Made by a program: the position numbers and the translations under genes. DNA of 64,000 nucleotides from Bermanella sp049115935 (GTDB lineage: Bacteria; Pseudomonadota; Gammaproteobacteria; Pseudomonadales; Oceanobacteraceae). The DNA is taken from contig JAGDZK010000019.1 of NCBI GenBank assembly GCA_049115935.1, positions 20,584 to 84,583 of the forward strand, written 5' to 3'. The stretch's first letter is position 1; every line of letters begins with the position of its first letter. Shown here piece by piece: positions 44,441 to 54,016 of this stretch. The notes beneath the pieces were generated by a model. That model made no database searches. It saw nothing but the letters and a program-made list of their open reading frames with translations, and was not told the DNA's origin.

Positions 44441-45487
44441 TTAACAACAAGCCCCACCAAGCGCACCTGCTTGATCGGTAGCGAAAGGTATCGGGGTACC
44501 ACAATCCGGAAAAATACCGTAGTGGTTGGACCAATCACCAAAAAATTCAAAGTGCTCTGCAAAACGCGTATCGTTTAACATACGATAGGTATTGCCGCAT
44601 ACAGAAAACATCTTGCCTGTTTCAATTTTGTGGTGGTTATCTAGCATGAAAACATGAGGTTGATGTTCTATTGTGCCCTTATAACGAACAGCTTGACCAT
44701 AATCTTCACAGGCACTTTCAAGGCCATCAATTTTAAATAAACGATAGGTTGCACTATAAAAATTCATATGCCCGATTTTTTGTTCAAGCTTCGCGTTTTC
44801 AATGGTTAATACACGATCTTTTACTAATCGAGGGTCAGTAAAACCGGCTACCTTACTGAACTCCAAAAAATCACGCCAATATAAAGCACCACTTAAACAT
44901 TCACCGTAAAGCACTTCATCTTTTACAAGCGCATCGGGAATTCGACGATCACAATACACATCAGAGAAATACATCTCACCGCCCTGCTTTAATAAACGAT
45001 GCGCTTGTTTTAATACCTTTTGTTTATCTTGTACAAGATTGATCACGCAGTTAGAAACAATCAGATCGAAGTAACCATCTTCATAAGGTAGCTTTTCCAA
45101 TTGGTCGATATCACCTTGAATAAATTCAACGTTAGACTGTTTATAGCCAAAAATATCAGCATGATAATCTTGGTATTCTCTGGCTACCGCTAATTGTTCA
45201 TCTGTCATATCAAGGCCAACCACTCGGCCAGATTCCCCAACCATAGCTGACAATGCGTATACGTCTCGACCTGCACCACAACCTAAGTCCAACACTTTTA
45301 GTCCAGCCATCTGCTCAGGCACAACTAAGCCGCAGCCGTAATAGCGCATCATGACTTCATCATGCACCTTTGACAAAATCGGTTTTAAAAATTCCGGCAT
45401 GGCTTCATCGGTGCAGCAAGCATTGGTTTGCAGGTCTTGGGAGCCTTGTAAAACCTTCCCGTAATAATCCTTGACCGAATCTAGCAT
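44441..45487 (-). CDS. ArsM-like SAM-dependent methyltransferase
   Basis: 348 residues. The SAM site VLDLGCGAGRDVY (about 65-77) and the sequences LIVSNCVINLVQDKQ (about 145) and GECLSGALYWRDF (about 197) match arsenite methyltransferase ArsM, including Cys at the three expected places (first Cys in TNACC near 23, then SNC and GEC). The C-terminal 100 residues end GGACC. No ars operon, ArsR or arsenic transporter is next to it. AGG-type ribosome site precedes the ATG at 45487. Confidence 0.8.
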   Translation of the reverse strand: MLDSVKDYYGKVLQGSQDLQTNACCTDEAMPEFLKPILSKVHDEVMMRYYGCGLVVPEQMAGLKVLDLGCGAGRDVYALSAMVGESGRVVGLDMTDEQLAVAREYQDYHADIFGYKQSNVEFIQGDIDQLEKLPYEDGYFDLIVSNCVINLVQDKQKVLKQAHRLLKQGGEMYFSDVYCDRRIPDALVKDEVLYGECLSGALYWRDFLEFSKVAGFTDPRLVKDRVLTIENAKLEQKIGHMNFYSATYRLFKIDGLESACEDYGQAVRYKGTIEHQPHVFMLDNHHKIETGKMFSVCGNTYRMLNDTRFAEHFEFFGDWSNHYGIFPDCGTPIPFATDQAGALGGACC

Positions 45488-45603
45488 GCGAACCTCTTTA
45501 TTGTTTTATCATTGTGACGGTAAGACATTCATATATAACCAAAGTTCGGCCAAATAGCACCTTTTTCTGACATATAAAACCTTACATAGTAAAAGAAAAA
45601 AGA

Positions 45604-46203
45604 ATGACTATGATCATCAAGCCCGCCCAACCCATACACGCTCAAACTGCTTGTGAACTTATATATCAGTCAGGGCCCGTCGCTTTTGACTTTATATTCA
45701 ACAAACAACACGGCCCAGATATTAAAGTATTTTTACGACACCTATTTCGCACTCGGCGTTCTATGTTTAGTCATAAACATCACCTTGTATGCCTCGATAA
45801 AGACGAAGTGGTTGGCACATTAGGCAGCTTTAGTCTTAAAAGTCACAAACAAACATTGCTCGCCAATGCTTGTGCTATTTTCAGACAGTACGGCTGTAAA
45901 GGGGTAATGAAAGGAATAAGGTTCGAGCGAGAGCTGGTTAAACCACCAAAGGAAGACTGTTTATATCTATGTCATATCGCTGTCGAGCCATCTTTTCAAA
46001 GCAAAGGCATTGCAGGTAAACTGATTAACCAAGCGGCATTAAAAGCAAAAGAATTAGGTTTGAATAAATTAAGTTTAGATGTCGCCCAGAAAAATCAAAG
46101 AGCTTTAAACTTATACCTTTCACAGGGTTTTAAAATTATCAGCATTCAAAACAGTTATAATTCAACATTAGATAATCATATCTATATGGAGAAGTTATTA
46201 TAA
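45604..46203 (+). CDS. GNAT family N-acetyltransferase
   Basis: 199 residues. The acetyl-CoA motif is HIAVEPSFQSKGIAGKLINQA (Q-x-x-G-x-A) near residues 124-144, followed by a typical NQRALNLYLSQGFKIIS end. Acyl acceptor unknown. It overlaps the end of the convergent transglutaminase gene by 6 bases. Starts at the ATG at 45604. Confidence 0.85.
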   Translation: MTMIIKPAQPIHAQTACELIYQSGPVAFDFIFNKQHGPDIKVFLRHLFRTRRSMFSHKHHLVCLDKDEVVGTLGSFSLKSHKQTLLANACAIFRQYGCKGVMKGIRFERELVKPPKEDCLYLCHIAVEPSFQSKGIAGKLINQAALKAKELGLNKLSLDVAQKNQRALNLYLSQGFKIISIQNSYNSTLDNHIYMEKLL

Positions 46204-48192
46204 TGAAGGTTTATTTGTCTGCTTTTTTAATATTCTAATGAGTTTGATTAAGCGCTTGGCATCTTGTTTATTGATACCCTGAGCATCACAATAATAAAGC
46301 TGGCGATTCACATCATTATTTAAAGCCGTTAAAGAAACACACAAGTTAGGATGCTTAGCTTTTAATTTCTCAAAAACCTGCCCCATCGTAAGATTTTCAG
46401 TCAGGTCAACCTTCTTCGAAGAGACTTGACCTTGAAGCCATGCAAGTAGCACATGAAGAATCTTTTGTTCATTAGACAATGGCTGTGCCCTTTGATCCCA
46501 CCATAAAAATCCAAACAAGCCTAAACCTAAGCAAACAAATACACCTAACAGCAGTACAATTAATTCATTGGTGTCACGCGCTCCCCATAAGTCTTGCAAT
46601 AGGGCTTGTTGCTTGCCGCCTTTATAACTGAGCATCCATTCGTTCCATAAGTAATCAAACGCTTGCCATTGCTTACGTAAATCTTTTATCCATTGGGCAT
46701 TACTATTAAAACCTTTAAATTCATTAGGTATTGCTTGCTGCAAACCCGACTCAACACGTTCAGGTGACACCCACGCGGTAGGGTCTAATCTTAACCATCC
46801 CTCTCCTTCGATAAACACTTCAACCCATGCATGGGCATCACGCTGATAAACAGACATGGTTTGTGAGATTTCATTATCTTCACCACCCATGTAGCCCACA
46901 ACGACACGAGAAGGTACATTAATCGCACGCAGTAAAAATGCTAACGAACCGGCATAGTAAGAACAAAATCCAGATTTAGACTCAAACAAAAAATCATCAA
47001 TTTGATGATCACCATCATACACACCTGGGCTTAACGTATAATTAAAACCCTGTGTTGAAATGTAGGAGCGTAGAATTTCTAAAAACAATGGCATATTGTC
47101 AGCTTGCTGCTTTAAGCGCTGTGCAAATGCTTTTGCCTTCGGATTCGAGCCTTTAGGTAAGTAGGTATAGGTTAACCATTGTGTTCGGGTTAGAGCCGTT
47201 TGAGGCAACAGCTCACCGTAATTTGAGTCTACTTGGTACTGCCATTGATTATAGAGTTTTCGTTTACTACGCAAAGTTGCGTCACTTTGTATGAGCACCC
47301 CTTGTGTTAATGGTTTGGCAGCCCCCAACGCAAACAACCAATTTTTCTCGTGGGGCTCAACCATTACCTGATAACGATTACTACTTGTATCAGGACTATA
47401 AAACTCTTTGTCGTTCTCTTTTTGATACGCTTTACTTTGCTGCCAGGTTTCACCATCAAATTCATTTAGTGTAAATGCACGCCAATAGCGCTGATTCATT
47501 GGCAGTTCACCTTCAAGCATTTTCACCCTAAAGGCCAACTCATTATTTTTACCTAACTGGGCAATACTACCAGGTGACATAGAATCACTAAGACCCACCA
47601 CGCCTGATTGGGTTGGTATATTTAGAGTCCACAGCGGTCCTATTCTTGGTAATACAAAAAATAACACCAGCGCCAAAGGAATCGATTTAAGTAATAAACC
47701 TAATCCAGTTTTAAAGCTATCAAATCGATTGGGTTGATCATAAAAATGCACTAACACCTGTGTTGCAAGTGTTAACACCATAACAAACAGAACCAGCAAG
47801 AAATCAAGCGGCGTTCTATCAAACAAAAACAACAAGGCACAAAGAAAGTAATTAAGAAAAATAAGCAGGTAACTATCTTGATGCTTTGAAACTTCAAGGG
47901 GTTTTAGCATGACACCAGCAATGAGCAAGGACACCATACCTTCGATTGTGAGTGTTGCGCCGTAACTATAATAAACACCAACAAAACCAGAGCTCACTAA
48001 AATCAGCTTAACAAACCAGTTAGCTTTAGGCACCCGCCCAGTAAACATTGATAATCGCCATACCAGCGCGGTAATTGAAAACACAATTAACCAAACAGGC
48101 AAACGCCCAACATGTAAAAGCAATGCCGCAAAAACATTCACAAACAAAAACATTAATGTGGCCTGGGACATATGACTGCTATTAATGGCCAT
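46198..48192 (-). CDS. TgpA-like transglutaminase membrane protein
   Basis: 664 residues from the ATG at 48192, which has GGGAA 7 bases upstream and overlaps the DUF58 stop; an in-frame TTG at 48222 is rejected. Seven N-terminal helices (about 5-175) are followed by a periplasmic DUF3488/transglutaminase core. The triad is Cys in SGFCSYYAGS, His in RDAHAWVEV and Asp in RLDPTAW. A helix at about 550 and a cytoplasmic DUF4129-like tail complete it. Third in an operon with MoxR and DUF58 genes, as in Pseudomonas; the family is essential there but its substrate is unknown. Confidence 0.88.
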   Translation of the reverse strand: MAINSSHMSQATLMFLFVNVFAALLLHVGRLPVWLIVFSITALVWRLSMFTGRVPKANWFVKLILVSSGFVGVYYSYGATLTIEGMVSLLIAGVMLKPLEVSKHQDSYLLIFLNYFLCALLFLFDRTPLDFLLVLFVMVLTLATQVLVHFYDQPNRFDSFKTGLGLLLKSIPLALVLFFVLPRIGPLWTLNIPTQSGVVGLSDSMSPGSIAQLGKNNELAFRVKMLEGELPMNQRYWRAFTLNEFDGETWQQSKAYQKENDKEFYSPDTSSNRYQVMVEPHEKNWLFALGAAKPLTQGVLIQSDATLRSKRKLYNQWQYQVDSNYGELLPQTALTRTQWLTYTYLPKGSNPKAKAFAQRLKQQADNMPLFLEILRSYISTQGFNYTLSPGVYDGDHQIDDFLFESKSGFCSYYAGSLAFLLRAINVPSRVVVGYMGGEDNEISQTMSVYQRDAHAWVEVFIEGEGWLRLDPTAWVSPERVESGLQQAIPNEFKGFNSNAQWIKDLRKQWQAFDYLWNEWMLSYKGGKQQALLQDLWGARDTNELIVLLLGVFVCLGLGLFGFLWWDQRAQPLSNEQKILHVLLAWLQGQVSSKKVDLTENLTMGQVFEKLKAKHPNLCVSLTALNNDVNRQLYYCDAQGINKQDAKRLIKLIRILKKQTNKPSL

Positions 48193-49156
48193 TGCGCTTC
48201 CCACCATATGCAAACAGAGCAAGCTCAGTTAAACAGCGCTGTAAATGTTTCTCGCCGCTGCCAAGTGGTATCTCAATGTTAGGCAATTTTAAACGGTATT
48301 CACTTTGTTGTTTGTGCGCAGCCAACACCCAACCACACAATACTTGTAAGCGGTATTCAATTTCAAAACCAGTAAGTGTTTGCCAGTCAATACAACGTTC
48401 ATCACCCTGAAAATCAAGGTACTGCTTTGTCATTAATTGCTGTGTTTTTGCATATTGCTTCCAAGCAACCCGTTTGAGTGAGTCGCCTTTTTGGTACATT
48501 CTTAAGCCATCAAATTCATCCATGCCTGATTGCGTGGTTTCAGCTTTATCATCAATGCCATCACCACTGCTGCTTCGAAATGGCAAATCAATCGGTGCAG
48601 GATAGACAACTCCATTAAAATCCAAGCGCAGCCAACTCCAGCAAGTTAACAACCCTAAAGGGTATACACTCAACAATTTAATTCTTGGTACCCGTAATTG
48701 GCCACGCTCTTTAGCCAAGAATGTAAGCTTAATAGTTTGTTGATCATGAACAACAGGTACCAACTTTGAATCGGGTTGGTTAAAACCAACAAAAATACCT
48801 ACTTTCGATGTTTTATTGGGGTTAGTAAACGTTAAAGGCAATGCAACCGTTTCACCAGCAAAACAAGGCTCACACGCCCCAGCTTTGATGATAAGCGATG
48901 AAACATTTTGATAGGTTGAGATAATAGTAGTGACAAATAAGCTGATCATGATGAACCCGATACTTAAAATCAGGTTATTCTGATAATTTATGCCCGTCAC
49001 TAACAATAAAGAAAGTAACACTAGAAACAAAAAACCCACTTTATTAGGAAAAATAAAAATGCGTTTTTGTGTTAACTGTATTTCACTTGCCAATGGCAAG
49101 CGCTTATTAAGCCAACGCTCATATAATTGACTTAATTTTGTGAACTTAAGCTTCAT
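48182..49156 (-). CDS. DUF58 domain protein
   Basis: 324 residues, with two N-terminal helices (about 35-75) and the DUF58 domain. EFDGLRMYQKGDSLKRVAWK (about 195-215) is the family signature. The ATG at 49156 overlaps the MoxR stop by one base (TGATG); the longer start at 49192 would lie inside moxR. DUF58 proteins work with MoxR ATPases in membrane or cell-envelope assembly. Confidence 0.88.
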   Translation of the reverse strand: MKLKFTKLSQLYERWLNKRLPLASEIQLTQKRIFIFPNKVGFLFLVLLSLLLVTGINYQNNLILSIGFIMISLFVTTIISTYQNVSSLIIKAGACEPCFAGETVALPLTFTNPNKTSKVGIFVGFNQPDSKLVPVVHDQQTIKLTFLAKERGQLRVPRIKLLSVYPLGLLTCWSWLRLDFNGVVYPAPIDLPFRSSSGDGIDDKAETTQSGMDEFDGLRMYQKGDSLKRVAWKQYAKTQQLMTKQYLDFQGDERCIDWQTLTGFEIEYRLQVLCGWVLAAHKQQSEYRLKLPNIEIPLGSGEKHLQRCLTELALFAYGGKRNGH

Positions 49157-50070
49157 CACAACACAGAAACAGTTTGCAATATGTCTGCGCAAATATCCTT
49201 TTTGCTATCCACCAATGCATCTTCAAGTCGGTGCTGTGCCACGTAACGAAATACATCTTGCACGTCATCAGGTAAAACATGATCACGCCCGTGTAACAGC
49301 GCCCAGCTTTTAGATGTATTTAGTAAAGCAATGGCAGCTCGGGGTGACAAGCCATATCGCAATAAAGAGTGCTCACGTGTTTGAGCAATCAAACGCTGTA
49401 TGTAATCCAACAAAGCAGAGCTCGCTGCAACTGATGCAACCTTGCTTTGATAAACAGCAAGCTCTTCTTCATTCATCAAGGTAGATAACGTAGCTGATGA
49501 ACTTGAGCGCCCTTCTAACAATGCTCGCTCTGCTTTTGCGTTAGGGTAGCCCAACTCGATACGCATCAAAAATCGGTCCAACTGGGATTCAGGTAAGGTA
49601 AAGGTACCTGACTGAGAAATGGGATTTTGTGTGGCAATAACAAAGAAAGGTTGAGGCAGTTGATGTGTTTTACCATCAATACTCACTTGGCGCTCTTCCA
49701 TGGCTTCTAATAATGCACTTTGGGTTTTGGGGGTTGCACGATTAATCTCGTCAGCCAAAACCACTTGTGAAAACACAGGGCCGGGATGAAAAACAAAAGA
49801 GCCTTGTTGTGTGTGCTCATCTTTTTGATAAATGCTACCACCGACAATATCAGCAGGTAGCATGTCACTGGTAAATTGAATACGTTGGTACTGTAAACCC
49901 AGCACATTAGCCAAAGCATGGCTCAGTGTTGTTTTACCCATACCCGGTAAATCTTCGATTAACAAATGGCCTTTTGCTAACAAGCAGCTTAAAGCCAACT
50001 TCACTTGATGTTCTTTACCCAGTACAACACTGTTTAGTGCCGATAATACAGAGCTTAATTTTGCATCCAT
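49156..50070 (-). CDS. MoxR-family AAA+ ATPase
   Basis: 304 residues. Walker A is DLPGMGKTTL (about 38), Walker B VLADEINRATPKTQSALLEA (about 103), sensor 1 IATQNP. It is a chaperone-like ATPase that activates partner proteins. First gene of the MoxR-DUF58-transglutaminase operon; start ATG at 50070 is usual. Confidence 0.93.
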   Translation of the reverse strand: MDAKLSSVLSALNSVVLGKEHQVKLALSCLLAKGHLLIEDLPGMGKTTLSHALANVLGLQYQRIQFTSDMLPADIVGGSIYQKDEHTQQGSFVFHPGPVFSQVVLADEINRATPKTQSALLEAMEERQVSIDGKTHQLPQPFFVIATQNPISQSGTFTLPESQLDRFLMRIELGYPNAKAERALLEGRSSSSATLSTLMNEEELAVYQSKVASVAASSALLDYIQRLIAQTREHSLLRYGLSPRAAIALLNTSKSWALLHGRDHVLPDDVQDVFRYVAQHRLEDALVDSKKDICADILQTVSVL

Positions 50071-50114
50071 TGCGCAAGACTCCCATGCAAAATTTGCTGA
50101 ATTTTTATATTTGT

Positions 50115-51317
50115 TTAAATACGACTTAAACCAAAAGACAGATCTCTTTTGATGTCTTCAATATCTTCAATACCACATGCGATACGAATCAAGCCGTCAG
50201 TAATTCCGGCACGCTCACGATCAGCTGGATCTACGCGACAGTGAGTTGTCGTTGCAGGATGGGTAATGGTGGTTTTAGCATCGCCAAGGTTAGCCGTAAT
50301 TGAAAACATACGTGTGCTATCAATCACAGACCACGCAGCGTCTTGACCACCTGAAACCTCAAATGCTAATACGCCACCAAAATCTTTTTGTTGAGATTTT
50401 GCAAGCTCATGCTGAGGATGCTCAGACAAACCTGCATAATGCACCGCATTAACACTTGGCTGATCTTTTAACCAAAGCGCTAGTGCCATAGCATTTTCAC
50501 TGTGGGCTTTCATGCGCAGCTTTAAGGTCTCTAAACCTTTGAGCATGACCCATGCATTAAATGGGCTCATGGTTGGACCAACAGAACGCAAGACCCCTAC
50601 AACCTCTTCCATTAATTCATGGCTACCCAATACCGCACCACCTAATGTGCGACCTTGGCCATCAATAAATTTTGTTGCGCTGTGAATGACCACATCCACA
50701 CCATATTTTAATGGTTGTTGTAATGCTGGTGTGCAAAAGCAATTATCAACGGCTACTAATATGTCGTTACTGTGTGCTAGTTCAACCAGTGCCGCTAGAT
50801 CCCCTACTTCATTCATAGGGTTAGAGGGTGACTCTAAAAAGAACAACTTTGTATTGTCCTTTATGGCGCTGCGCCATTCATCAACATCAGTTAAAGATAC
50901 GTAATCAACTGTGATGCCTAACTTGCTTACGTATTTTTTAAACTGCACATTGGTTGAGCCAAAAATACTTCGGCTCGAGACAATATGATCGCCAGGGTTT
51001 AACAAGGCTAGAATCATGGAGAAAATAGCCGACATACCTGATGCCGTAGCTACACACTGCTGCGCACCTTCTAAAGCGGCTAAACGCTGCTCAAAGGTAC
51101 GAACCGTGGGATTAGTGTAACGAGTATAAACGTTACCCTCTTCATCGCCGCCAAATACAGCCGCCGCTTCTTGAGCATTCCCAAACACGTAGCTTGATGT
51201 CAGAAACATAGCTTCACTATGTTCATGCTCTTGAGTGCGCTCATAACCTGCTCGCACCGCTAAAGTTGCGAACTCAGCGCCATCTAATTGAGAGTTGTAA
51301 CGTTTATTATCGGCCAC
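50115..51317 (-). CDS. metZ: O-succinylhomoserine sulfhydrylase
   Basis: 400 residues, PLP-dependent. It joins O-succinylhomoserine and sulfide to make homocysteine. The PLP-binding Lys is in SATKFIDGQGR (about 212), the Tyr in NPTVRTFEQRL. The start is GTG at 51317. It follows purF as in Pseudomonas, and supplies the substrate of the split methionine synthase at 26.8 kb. Confidence 0.93.
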   Translation of the reverse strand: MADNKRYNSQLDGAEFATLAVRAGYERTQEHEHSEAMFLTSSYVFGNAQEAAAVFGGDEEGNVYTRYTNPTVRTFEQRLAALEGAQQCVATASGMSAIFSMILALLNPGDHIVSSRSIFGSTNVQFKKYVSKLGITVDYVSLTDVDEWRSAIKDNTKLFFLESPSNPMNEVGDLAALVELAHSNDILVAVDNCFCTPALQQPLKYGVDVVIHSATKFIDGQGRTLGGAVLGSHELMEEVVGVLRSVGPTMSPFNAWVMLKGLETLKLRMKAHSENAMALALWLKDQPSVNAVHYAGLSEHPQHELAKSQQKDFGGVLAFEVSGGQDAAWSVIDSTRMFSITANLGDAKTTITHPATTTHCRVDPADRERAGITDGLIRIACGIEDIEDIKRDLSFGLSRI

Positions 51318-51327
51318 TTAGTCTTCT

Positions 51328-52842
51328 CTATTCAATATCTTCATCATTGTGTAAATCAATGATGCTATTTTCAATATCTTGTTTTTTATTTGCGTCATTG
51401 CGCAATGCTTGCAAGTTATCAAGATAGGCTTCATCAATATCACCCGTCACATATTCACCGTTGAATACTGAGCAATCAAAGTCATACTTAACATCTGCGC
51501 CATCACAAGTGGCTTCAATTAAGTCATCTAGATCTTGATAAATCAACCAGTCTGCACCAATCTCTTTTTGAATCTCTTCAACTGTGCGACCGTGAGCAAT
51601 TAGCTCTTCTTTAGCAGGCATATCAATGCCATAAACATTCGGGAAACGTACTTCAGGTGCCGCACTGGCGAAATACACTTTCTTGGCACCCGCTTCACGG
51701 GCCATCTCAATGATTTGCTCGCAAGTGGTACCACGAACAATTGAGTCATCTACCAACAAAACATTTTTCCCACGAAATTCAAGATCAAGCGCATTCAGTT
51801 TTTGCTTCACTGATTTTTTACGTTGCTGCTGACCAGGCATGATGAACGTACGACCGATGTAACGGTTTTTCATAAAACCTTCACGGTATTTAACGCCTAA
51901 ATGGTTTGCTAACTCTACCGCTGAGCTACGACTGGTATCAGGAATCGGAATAACTACATCAATATCATGGTCAGGGCGTTCACGTATGATTTTTTCAGCC
52001 AAACGTGAACCCATTTTTAAACGCGCTTTATACACACTGATTTTATCGATGATTGAATCAGGGCGTGCAAAATACACGTGCTCAAAAATACATGGCGTAA
52101 GTTTAGGGTTTTCAGCACATTGTTGTGTGTGTAAGTTACCATCAACATCAATGAAAACGGCTTCACCTGGTTCGATATCACGAACCAATTCAAAGTCTAA
52201 TGCGTCAAGGGCAACGCTTTCAGAAGCGATCATGTATTCATCGCCTTTGTCAGTGGTGCGCTTTCCAAATACCGCAGGACGAATACCATTTGGGTCACGG
52301 AAACCCACCACACCATAACCCGCTAGCATTGCTATTACGGCATAACCACCCTTGATGCGTTTATGTACACGCTTAACCGCATCAAATACATCTTGAGCGG
52401 TTGGCTTTAATTTCTTTTGTTCTTGAAGCTCATGGGCAAAGATATTCAGCAGCACTTCAGAGTCACTGTTGGTATTAACATGACGCAAATCTTCACGATA
52501 CACGTCTTTTACTAAATCTTGAGTATTCGTTAGGTTACCATTGTGAGCGAGCACAATACCGTAAGGGCTGTTCACATAAAAAGGCTGTGCCTCAGCTGAA
52601 CTTGAACTACCAGCGGTTGGATAACGAATATGGCCAATGCCCATATTCCCCACAAGACGCTGCATGTGGCGAGTACGAAAGACGTCTTTGACCAAGCCGT
52701 TATCTTTACGTAAGTAAAAACGACCAGAGTCACACGTCACCATACCAGCGGCATCCTGACCACGGTGCTGCAAAACCGTTAGAGCATCATACAGCGCCTG
52801 ATTCACATTGCTCTTAGCAACCAAACCAACAATGCCACACAT
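51328..52842 (-). CDS. purF: amidophosphoribosyltransferase
   Basis: 504 residues. The N-terminal Cys (MCGIVGLV) is the glutamine-amidase nucleophile; GNLTN and NSDSEVLLNI belong to the same domain, and the PRPP loop VLLVDDSIVRGTT (about 365) to the second. It makes phosphoribosylamine, the first step of purine synthesis. Followed by metZ after 10 bases, preceded by cvpA by 23 bases: a typical cvpA-purF-metZ operon. Confidence 0.96.
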   Translation of the reverse strand: MCGIVGLVAKSNVNQALYDALTVLQHRGQDAAGMVTCDSGRFYLRKDNGLVKDVFRTRHMQRLVGNMGIGHIRYPTAGSSSSAEAQPFYVNSPYGIVLAHNGNLTNTQDLVKDVYREDLRHVNTNSDSEVLLNIFAHELQEQKKLKPTAQDVFDAVKRVHKRIKGGYAVIAMLAGYGVVGFRDPNGIRPAVFGKRTTDKGDEYMIASESVALDALDFELVRDIEPGEAVFIDVDGNLHTQQCAENPKLTPCIFEHVYFARPDSIIDKISVYKARLKMGSRLAEKIIRERPDHDIDVVIPIPDTSRSSAVELANHLGVKYREGFMKNRYIGRTFIMPGQQQRKKSVKQKLNALDLEFRGKNVLLVDDSIVRGTTCEQIIEMAREAGAKKVYFASAAPEVRFPNVYGIDMPAKEELIAHGRTVEEIQKEIGADWLIYQDLDDLIEATCDGADVKYDFDCSVFNGEYVTGDIDEAYLDNLQALRNDANKKQDIENSIIDLHNDEDIE

Positions 52843-52865
52843 GGCGTTACCTCTTTAATACAATT

Positions 52866-53369
52866 TTAGTCACTGGATTTACCCAGTGTCAGAAGGGTTT
52901 CAGCAGCGCCTGGCAAAATATTCTTTGACCAAGACACCATTAATTCAAAATGCGGTATTAATGCAGACTCTTTCCACCAAGGGTCTGCACTAAAGGCAGT
53001 CATTTGTAGCCCATATATGGCGGCCGTTACCAAAATCAGGCCTCTGGCCACACCAAATACAATACCAAAAATACGATCCGTGCCGGCAAGCCCTGTCACT
53101 TTAACTAATTCGCCTACTAAATTATTAATCATAGCCCCAACTATCAGTGTCGCCGCAAACAATATGGCAAATGCAGCGCCGTAACGGGCTGAGGGCGTTT
53201 CGATCCATTGAACGAGTAAAACATCAAGATGACCACTGAATATTCTGGCGATGATAAACGCAGCGATCCAACTGGCAAGGGACAGCATCTCTTTAACAAA
53301 ACCACGTTTGATGCTGATAAGGGCAGAAATCAATACAACGGCCAATATGACCCAATCTATCATGAGCAT
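52866..53369 (-). CDS. cvpA: colicin V production protein CvpA
   Basis: 167 residues with four membrane helices (about 3-20, 28-45, 68-85, 103-122). SIKRGFVKEMLSLASWIAAF is the family motif. Two starts, at 53369 or 53363, are possible. CvpA is needed for colicin V export and links to cell envelope functions. A terminator lies between it and dedD. Confidence 0.93.
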   Translation of the reverse strand: MLMIDWVILAVVLISALISIKRGFVKEMLSLASWIAAFIIARIFSGHLDVLLVQWIETPSARYGAAFAILFAATLIVGAMINNLVGELVKVTGLAGTDRIFGIVFGVARGLILVTAAIYGLQMTAFSADPWWKESALIPHFELMVSWSKNILPGAAETLLTLGKSSD

Positions 53370-53405
53370 ATTAGAGTCCGTTATTTTGAGCCGTTTTGAA
53401 ATACA

Positions 53406-53437
53406 TAAAAACGAGCGCCCTTGAGGAAAGGGCGCAT
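53406..53437 (-). terminator. rho-independent terminator after dedD
   Basis: On the minus strand: GCGCCCTT, loop TCCTC, AAGGGCGC, then TCGTTTTTA. It ends the accD-folC-dedD transcript before cvpA. Confidence 0.85.
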
Positions 53438-53469
53438 TCTAACAAAGGGAATTCCAAGCGCAAAGGGAA

Positions 53470-54012
53470 TCATTGGCCTTCAAAGACAACTAATTGCCCT
53501 TGAATCTTAAATGCTTGTTTTATAGCCAGCATTTGCGCCTCAAGTTGCTGCTTTTGTGTACTAGGGCCGACAAACACTCTGGTATAAGCACCATCCTTAG
53601 AAACCGCTTCAAATGCGCTATAGCCTGCTTTGCGCAGCTTATTTCTTAAGTCAAACGCATTACTGGCCTTAGAGAAACTGCCTACTTGAATATGCCAAAC
53701 CACAGACTGACCCGTGTTCTCAAGTACTGGCTTTTCAAAATCTTTTAGTTTTAAGGTCTGCTGATCTACTTTTATATCGGTTTGCGTCACCTTGGCCGAG
53801 GTATTCATGGCCACTTGTGAAGGCTGTGACATGGGTATATCCAATGATTTTGGTAGTGGCATACTCATATCAGGAATATTAGATTCAACTGGGACACTTT
53901 TAGCCAAATAAGAGGCATCACCGGCGGTTGTCGACACCTGAGGCAAGACAATGATAGCAACGGCCACTAAGACACCTGCACCAACTAACTTTCGCTTTAG
54001 CCCTTCATCCAT
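53470..54012 (-). CDS. dedD: SPOR domain protein DedD
   Basis: 180 residues: an N-terminal helix (about 8-25), a Ser/Pro/Gln linker, and a C-terminal SPOR domain (about 105-180, WHIQVGSFSKASNAFDLRNK) that binds denuded septal peptidoglycan. The order folC-dedD-cvpA-purF is typical of gammaproteobacteria. Start ATG at 54012. Confidence 0.9.
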   Translation of the reverse strand: MDEGLKRKLVGAGVLVAVAIIVLPQVSTTAGDASYLAKSVPVESNIPDMSMPLPKSLDIPMSQPSQVAMNTSAKVTQTDIKVDQQTLKLKDFEKPVLENTGQSVVWHIQVGSFSKASNAFDLRNKLRKAGYSAFEAVSKDGAYTRVFVGPSTQKQQLEAQMLAIKQAFKIQGQLVVFEGQ

Positions 54013-54016
54013 CTGA

